Positions 56,248 through 64,000 of a DNA stretch of 64,000 nt are shown here, piece after piece (the first letter of the stretch is position 1; each line of letters opens with the position of its first letter). A model generated the notes under the pieces. That model saw only the letters and a list, made by a program, of their open reading frames with translations, did not search any database and had not been told where the DNA came from. A program made the translations under genes and the position numbers. Source of the DNA: Mesostigma viride (lineage: Eukaryota; Streptophyta; Mesostigmatophyceae; Mesostigmatales; Mesostigmataceae); contig RPFO01000436.1 in NCBI GenBank assembly GCA_009746045.1, positions 2,153,478-2,217,477 of the forward strand, read 5' to 3'.

Positions 56248-57212
56248 TCAAGCCTCGTTTTCAGACGAAGCTTCTCCTGCAACCGGTGCAGGTGCTGGCT
56301 CGTGGAACGGTCCCTCCACCGGATTCAATGGCTGCCCCTGGTCGTCGTGAGTAGGCACAGGCCTAATAACCACCGGAAGCCTCAAACCATACGCGTAATC
56401 ACGTATCCAGCGAGAACGCCCCCACCTCAGCAAATGGCCTCACCTAAACCAACGTTGTCGTCAATGTGGTAGCGATTAAGCTCGTCCCGCTGCGCCTGCT
56501 CACGGCCCTCCTGAGAGCCGTCGCCCTCGTGACGCCTCTGGGCCGGCTGTACTACCGCCCCTGCTGGCTGATCTACGAAGTCGTAGAAGGCGTCGTCGGC
56601 TGAGACCTCTCGACCGCCAACCACGTCGACAGTCAAACTTAGCTGGTTTAACTCTCGGCGAGAATGTGGAGTATCCCGACTAGTGTAGATGGAGAAGGGA
56701 TTAAGAGTAATGAAGACACGATCAGCAGCGCCTCTGGTCAACTCTAAGACAGAGTGCGCCAGATTCTGGCACTCTGCCACCAACGCCTGCGTACTGCCAC
56801 GAACGATGGCCTCCCGCCTGTCCCGGGCGACCTGCACCACGTTTGGCACGCCGGTGTAGTCGTCCCCAAGGCGGAGATTGGCGACAAGGTCGTTTATCTC
56901 TCGGGCACCCCCGAGGCTTATGGCAATTATCTGCAAAAGCAGAGTGACCACCTGCTCAAACGCGAATGCGTTTGTGTGGCCAGCCCGCCAAGACGCTGGC
57001 AGCCTTCTGATGATTTCCGCGAGGTCCTCGCGAAATCTCAGCAGCTGCTCGGCTGCTCCTCGGACGTACTCGCCCGGCGCCGACACCGCTCGAATATTTC
57101 GGCGCACTTCCTCCGAGTCCTCGTGCCCTCCTGCGGGTACTGGACTGGACGCCGCTACCGTTGCTGCACGCGCAAAGGTGTTTGTCCTAGCTTCAGAGTC
57201 CGAATTCGACAT
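56248..57212 (-). CDS. Extra ORF between 5' LTR and gag, unknown function (possible frame break)
   Basis: ATG at 57212 (MSNSDSEARTNT), 25 bases inside the LTR edge. The first frame gives 261 residues to 56427: a disordered Ser/Ala-rich start, helices (EYVRGAAEQLLRFREDLAEI, FEQVVTLLLQIIAISLGG, ALVAECQNLAHSVLELTRG), then FITLNPFSIYTSRD and an acidic/Gln-rich tail. A second frame continues at once with LLRWGRSRWIRDYAYG and a Pro-rich end at 56248, so the real product may be about 320 residues with a frame break near 56435. No envelope-like signal peptide or membrane anchor and no recognised domain. An ORF before gag is not part of the standard Copia plan. Confidence 0.6.
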
Positions 57213-57236
57213 ATCCGTCGACCAGACTGTAATACG

Positions 57237-57878
57237 ATTTAGATGAACGCGGATCAGTGAGTTTCTGGTCTTCCCAAGATGTGATGAATGGAGCCATGGT
57301 TTCAACCAGCGGCTTTTAACCTTTACCACAGTTGCCTCACTACCCTGTGGTCACTAGCCTGAGGCGGCAGTACCCACGGACGGTGTTGGGAAAAGACGCT
57401 TGGCCACTGCTGTGTCCGAGCCTTTCTAGGTCTCACCATTGCTGCCAGGCCTTGCACGCCTTGGCAGGTCCGCCACTGTCAATTTCCTTGGTTGCATCAA
57501 TCCAGGACGTCTGTCCTTCCATGAATGACAGTAACGCTCTGGATTTATCCGTCATGACAAGTACCCGTCCATCCCAGGCCTGCAGGACTGCCAGTCCTGA
57601 AGTCCTGTGACATTCTTGGTACCATCAACCAATATTGACCACAGTACCTCCTAGTGACAGTCGGTCCTGTGACACGTAACGTGTGATGGTTCACCCAACA
57701 CTGCCACGTGCCCTGTCCCTCACGTGTCCTTAGTCCTGGTACTGCTGTAGCGTCCGGCGGCATTACTTCGGGACTTGATAACTCTCAAGTTCCTTGTCCA
57801 AATGAGGCGTTAGCACGGCGTTGGAAAGCCACTTCAAGTATGATATGCTTAGCATATTGCATCACCAATATGCTAACT
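57237..57878 (-). repeat. 5' LTR of the Copia-class element
   Basis: 642 bp; on the minus strand AGTTAGCATATTGG ... CATCTAAAT. Carries the promoter in the transcribed (minus) sense by position. Confidence 0.88.
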
Positions 57879-60800
57879 CACACGTACATCCACCGCGCAT
57901 GCAAGGGGCGGCTGCCCACACACGTACATCCACCGCGCACGCAAGGAGCGACTGCACGCACACTTACACACACACCGCGCACCCAAGGGGCGACTGCACA
58001 CACACGTACATCTACCATGCACGCAAGGAGCGGCTGCACTCACATGTACATACACCGCGCATGCAAGGGGCGGTTGCACACACACGTACACACACCATGC
58101 ACGCAAGGGGCGGCTGCACACACACGTACATCCACCGCGCACGCAAGGGGCGAGTGCACACACACGTACATCCACCGCGCATGCAAGGGGCGGCTGCCCA
58201 CACACGTACATCCACCGCGCACGCAAGGGGCGACTGCACACACATGTACATACACCATGCACGCAAGGGGCGGCTGCACACACACGTACATACACCATGC
58301 ACACAAGGGCGAATGCAAACACATGTACATACACCATGCACGCAAGGGCCGGCATGCACAGAAACGTACATACAACGCGCACGCAAGGGGCAACTGCACA
58401 CACACGTACACACACCATGCACGGAAGGGACAGCTGCACTCACATGTACACACACAAAGCACGCAAGGGGCGGCTGCACACACACGTACATCCACCGCGC
58501 ACGCAAGGAGCGACTGCACGCACACTTACACACACACCGCGCACCCAAGGGGCGACTGCACACACACGTACATCTACCATGCACGCAAGGAGCGGCTGCA
58601 CTCACATGTACATACACCGCGCATGCAAGGGGCGGTTGCACACACACGTACACACACCATGCACGCAAGGGGCGGCTGCACACACACGTACATACACCGC
58701 GCACGCAAGGGGCGGCTGCACACACACGTACATCCACCATGCACGCAAGGGGCAACTGCACACACACGTACACACACCATGCACGCAAGGGCCGGTTGCA
58801 CACACACGTACACACACCATGCACGCAAGGGGCAACTGCACACACACGTACACACACCATGCACGGAAGGGGCGGCTGCACACACATGTACATACACCAT
58901 GCACGGAAGGGACGGCTGCACGCACACTTACACACACATCGCGCACGCAAGGGACGCCTGCAGACACACGTACATCCACCATGCACGCAAGGGCCGGCTG
59001 CACACACATGTACATACACCGCGCACGCAAGGGGCAACTGCACACACACGTACACACACCATGCACGCTTGGGGCGACGGCACTCACATGTACATACACC
59101 GCGCACGCAAGGGGCCGGCTGCACTCACATGTACATACACCATGCACGCAAGGGGCGGCTGCACACACACTTACACACACCGCGCACGCAAGGGGCGGCT
59201 GCACACACACTTACACACACACCGCGTACGCAAGGGACGCCTGCACACACACGTACATCCACCATGCACGCAAGGGCCGGCTGCACACAAACGTACATCC
59301 ACCGCGCACGCAAGGGGCGGCTGCACTCACATGTACATACACCATGCACGCAAGGGGCCGGCTGCACTCACATGTATACATACACTGCGCACGCAAGGGG
59401 CGGCTGCACACACGTGTACATACACCATGCACGCAAGGGGCGAGTGCACGCACACTTACACACACACCGCGCACGCAAGGGACGCCTGCACACACACGTA
59501 CATACACCATGCACGCAAGGGGCCGGCTGCACTCACATGTACATACACCATGCACGCAAGGGGCGGCTGCACACACGTGTACATACACCATGCACGCAAG
59601 GGGCGAGTGCACGCACACTTACACACACACCGCGCACCCAAGGGGCGACTGCACACACACGTACATCTACCATGCACGCAAGGAGCGGCTGCACTCACAT
59701 GTACATACACCGCGCATGCAAGGGGCGGTTGCACACACACGTACACACACCATGCACGCAAGGGGCGGCTGCACACACACGTACATCCACCGCGCACGCA
59801 AGGGGCGAGTGCACACACACGTACATCCACCGCGCATGCAAGGGGCGGCTGCCCACACACGTACATCCACCGCGCACGCAAGGGGCGACTGCACACACAT
59901 GTACATACACCATGCACGCAAGGGGCGGCTGCACACACACGTACATACACCATGCACACAAGGGCGAATGCAAACACATGTACATACACCATGCACGCAA
60001 GGGCCGGCATGCACAGAAACGTACATACAACGCGCACGCAAGGGGCAACTGCACACACACGTACACACACCATGCACGGAAGGGACAGCTGCACTCACAT
60101 GTACACACACAAAGCACGCAAGGGGCGGCTGCACACACACGTACATCCACCGCGCACGCAAGGAGCGACTGCACGCACACTTACACACACACCGCGCACC
60201 CAAGGGGCGACTGCACACACACGTACATCTACCATGCACGCAAGGAGCGGCTGCACTCACATGTACATACACCGCGCATGCAAGGGGCGGTTGCACACAC
60301 ACGTACACACACCATGCACGCAAGGGGCGGCTGCACACACACGTACATACACCGCGCACGCAAGGGGCGGCTGCACACACACGTACATCCACCATGCACG
60401 CAAGGGGCAACTGCACACACACGTACACACACCATGCACGCAAGGGCCGGTTGCACACACACGTACACACACCATGCACGCAAGGGGCAACTGCACACAC
60501 ACGTACACACACCATGCACGGAAGGGGCGGCTGCACACACATGTACATACACCATGCACGGAAGGGACGGCTGCACGCACACTTACACACACATCGCGCA
60601 CGCAAGGGACGCCTGCAGACACACGTACATCCACCATGCACGCAAGGGCCGGCTGCACACACACGTACATCCACCGCGCACGCAAGGGGCAACTGCACAC
60701 ACACGTACACACACCATGCACGCTTGGGGCGACGGCACTCACATGTACATACACCGCGCACGCAAGGGGCCGGCTGCACTCACATGTACATACACCATGC

Positions 60801-63800
60801 ACGCAAGGGGCGGCTGCACACACACTTACACACACCCGCGCACGCAAGGGGCGGCTGCACACACACTTACACACACACCGCGTACGCAAGGGACGCCTGC
60901 ACACACACGTACATCCACCATGCACGCAAGGGCCGGCTGCACACAAACGTACATCCACCGCGCACGCAAGGGGCGGCTGCACTCACATGTACATACACCA
61001 TGCACGCAAGGGGCCGGCTGCACTCACATGTATACATACACTGCGCACGCAAGGGGCGGCTGCACACACGTGTACATACACCATGCACGCAAGGGGCGAG
61101 TGCACGCACACTTACACACACACCGCGCACGCAAGGACGCCTGCACACACACGTACATCCACCATGCACGCAAGGGGCCGGCTGCACTCACATGTACATA
61201 CACCATGCACGCAAGGGGCGGCTGCACACACGTGTACATACACCATGCACGCAAGGGGCGAGTGCACGCACACTTACACACACACCGCGCACGCAAGGGA
61301 CGCCTGCACACACACGTACATCCACCATGCACGCAAGGGCCGGCTGCACACACACGCACATCCACCGCGCACGCAAGGGGCAACTGCACACACACGTACA
61401 CACACCATGCACGCTTGGGGCGACGGCACTCACACGTACATCCACTGCGCACGCACGGGGCGACTGCACACACATGTACATACACCATGCACGCAAGGGG
61501 CGGCTGCACACACACGTACATACACCATGCACACAAGGGGCGAATGCAAACACATGTACATACACCATGCACGCAAGGGCCGGCATGCACAGAAACGTAC
61601 ATACAACGCGCACGCAAGGGGCAACTGCACACACACGTACACACACCATGCACGGAAGGACAGCTGCACTCACATGTACACACACAAAGCACGCAAGGGG
61701 CGGCTGCACACACACGTACATACACCGCGCACGCAAGGGGCGAGTGCAAACACATGTACATACACCGCGCACGCAAGGGCAACTGCCCACACATGTACAT
61801 ACACTGCGCACGCAAGGGGCAGCTGCACTCACACGTACATACACCGCGCACGCAAGGGCCGGTTGCACACACACGTACACACACCATGCACGCAAGGGGC
61901 GGCTGCACACACACGTACACACACCATGCACGGAAGGGGCGGCTGCACACACATGTACATACACCATGCACGGAAGGGACGGCTGCACGCACACTTACAC
62001 ACACACCGCGCACGCAAGGGACGCCTGCACACACACGTACATCCACCATGCACGCAAGGGCCGGCTGCACACACACGTACATCCACCGCGCACGCAAGGG
62101 GCAACTGCACACACACGTACACACACCATGCACGCTTGGGGCGACGGCACTCTCATGTACATACACCGCGCACGCAAGGGGCCCGCTGCACTCACATGTA
62201 CATACACCATGCACGCAAGGGGGCGGCTGCACACACACTTACACACACCGCGCACGCAAGGGGCGGCTGCACACACACTTACACACACACCGCGTACGCA
62301 AGGGACGCCTGCACACACACGTACATCCACCATGCACGCAAGGGCCGGCTGCACACAAACGTACATCCACCGCGCACGCAAGGGGCGGCTGCACTCACAT
62401 GTACATACACCATGCACGCAAGGGGCCGGCTGCACTCACATGTATACATACACTGCGCACGCAAGGGGCGGCTGCACACACATGTACATACACCATGCAC
62501 GCAAGGGCGAGTGCACGCACACTTACACACAGGGCACCGCGCACGCAAGGGACGCTGCACACACACGTACCATCCACCATGCACGCAAGGGGCCGCTGCA
62601 ACTCCACATGTACAACACCATGCACGCAAGGGGCGGCTGCACACACGTGTCAATACACCATGCACGCAAGGGCGAGGCCACGCACACTTACACACACACG
62701 CGCACAGCAAGGGAAACCGCCTGCACACACAGTAAACATCCACCATTGCACGCAAGGGCCGGCTGCAGCACACCGCAACCATCCACCGCGCACGCAAATG
62801 GGCAACTGCACACACACGTACCACACCATGCACGCTTGGGCGACGGCACTGCACACGTACATCCATCTGCGCAGAGCAACCGGGGCACCTGCACACACAT
62901 GTAATACACATGCACGCAAGGGGCCTTGCACACACACGTACAATACAACCATGCACACAAGGGGCGAATGCAAACACATTAACATCACTGCACGCAAGGG
63001 CCGGCAATGCCACAGAAACGTACACATACAACGCGCACGCAAGGGGCAAACTGCACACACACGTACAACACACCAATGCACGAAGGGAACCACAGCTGCA
63101 CTCACATGTACACACACAAAGCACGCAGGGGCGGCTGCAACACACACCGGTACATTACATCCGCGCACCAAGGGGCGAGTGTGCAAACACCATGTACATA
63201 CCCGCGCACGCAAGGGGCAACTGCCACTACATTAACATACACTGCGCACGCCAAGGGGCAGCTGCACTTACACGTACATACACCGCGCACGCAGGGCCGG
63301 TTTGCACACACACGTACACACCCTGCACCGCGAAGGGGCGGCCTGCACACCACCACGTAACACACACATGCACGGAAGGGGCGGCTGCCACACACATGTC
63401 ATACACCATGGCCGGAAGGGACGGCTGCACGCACACTTACACACACACCGCGCACGCAAGGGACGCCTGACACACACGTACACTCCACCAATGCACGCAA
63501 AGGGCCCGCTGCACACACACGTACATCCACCGCCGCACGCAAGGGGCAACTTGCAACCACACGTACACACAACCATGCACGCTTGGGGCGACGGCACTCT
63601 CATTACATACAACCGCGCAAAGCAAGGGCCCGCTGCACTCACATGTACATACACCATGCGCAAGCAGGGGCGGCTGCACAACACACTTACACACACCGCG
63701 CAGCAGGAGGCGGCTGCAACACACACTTACACACACACCGCGTACGCAAGGGAGCCTGCAACACACCGTAATCCACCATGCACGCCAAGGGCCGGCTGAA

Positions 63801-64000
63801 CAACCGTAACATCCAACCGCGCCGCAAGGGGCGGCTGCACTCACGAGTGAGGTGTACATACACATGCATCGCAAGGGGCCGGCTGCACTCACATGTATAC
63901 ATACACTGCGTGCACGCAAGGGGCGGCTGCAACACACATGTACTACACCATGCACGCAAGGGGCGAGTGCACGCACACTTACCCCCGCGCAACGCAAGGG
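57879..64000. repeat. 40-bp satellite, block G (about 150 copies), to the window edge
   Basis: Same satellite with additional variants (CGCGCACCCAAGG, CATGCACGCTTGGGGCGACGG, CATGCACACAAGGGCGAATGC). A segment of more than 1.1 kb recurs at a distance of 1655 bp (58012-59124 and 59667-60779). From about 62,520 onward single-base insertions and deletions become frequent and irregular in every unit. Long open frames are artefacts. Confidence 0.95.

Larger units (their letters stand above)
49707..57878 (-). mobile_element. Copia-class LTR retrotransposon, 8.2 kb, rearranged pol order
   Basis: Direct LTRs of 644 bp (49707-50350) and 642 bp (57237-57878) differ by two single-base indels, and the 5-bp target duplication CACAC lies at 49702-49706 and 57879-57883. 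Coding is on the minus strand in the order extra ORF, gag with CCHC knuckle, in-frame TGA, integrase, retropepsin-like protease, reverse transcriptase, RNase H. The LTR ends are AGTTAGCAT ... CATCTAAAT on the minus strand, not TG...CA, and I see no standard tRNA primer site. Copia class is assigned from the reverse transcriptase and RNase H style and from integrase preceding reverse transcriptase. The element is young but carries at least two probable frame breaks. Confidence 0.88.

Noticed and set aside
57708-63235. Plus-strand open frames of 1500-1800 codons in block G
   Set aside because: Same satellite artefact. The upstream part of one of them starts inside the retrotransposon LTR by chance.

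Overview
This is eukaryotic nuclear DNA. The one well-supported split gene has GT-AG introns, there are MYND and F-box-like proteins, LTR retrotransposons and very large tandem arrays, and nothing looks like a bacterial operon. A microalga or other protist fits best. A short plant-type CCCTAAA telomere-like patch at 23.49 kb and the overall style make me suspect a green alga, but I cannot prove the taxon. The density of minisatellites suggests a subtelomeric or heterochromatic region.

Layout. 0-9.6 kb is genic, all on the minus strand: a partial gene at the left edge, a family of related small genes and gene fragments, two paralogous MYND-finger genes, an F-box-like gene and a small basic protein. 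They are separated by copies of the palindrome CCAACGGCCGTTGG, including a 12-copy tandem array of about 206 bp just upstream of the first MYND gene. 9.7-18 kb is tandem repeat: a purine tract, a G-rich minisatellite of about 28 bp, then a 30-bp minisatellite sharing an inverted core with it, punctuated by a recurring segment of about 190 bp. 18-23.5 kb holds twin hairpins, a possible Pol III locus, another palindrome array, and a transposase-like gene on the plus strand whose introns carry the palindrome. 23.5-25.9 kb is GT-rich repeat.

From 26 kb to the end lies a 40-bp satellite, about 22 kb in total, split by nested insertions. These are (i) elements with ATCC...CACAAA ends that insert without target-site duplication next to GTAC, two pairs of which form a 2-kb inverted repeat around 6.7 kb of satellite; (ii) a solo LTR with a 5-bp duplication; (iii) a non-autonomous LTR element with apparently identical LTRs; and (iv) an 8.2-kb Copia-class element. 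In the Copia element the pol order reads integrase, retropepsin-like protease, reverse transcriptase, RNase H, and gag and pol are in one frame separated by a UGA in the context UGA-CUA-G. The very long open frames across the satellites occur in several frames at once and are not genes.

Caution on sequence quality: several frame breaks in otherwise good genes fall at or near G or C runs, and the last 1.5 kb is full of irregular indels. Some apparent pseudogenes may therefore be consensus errors.
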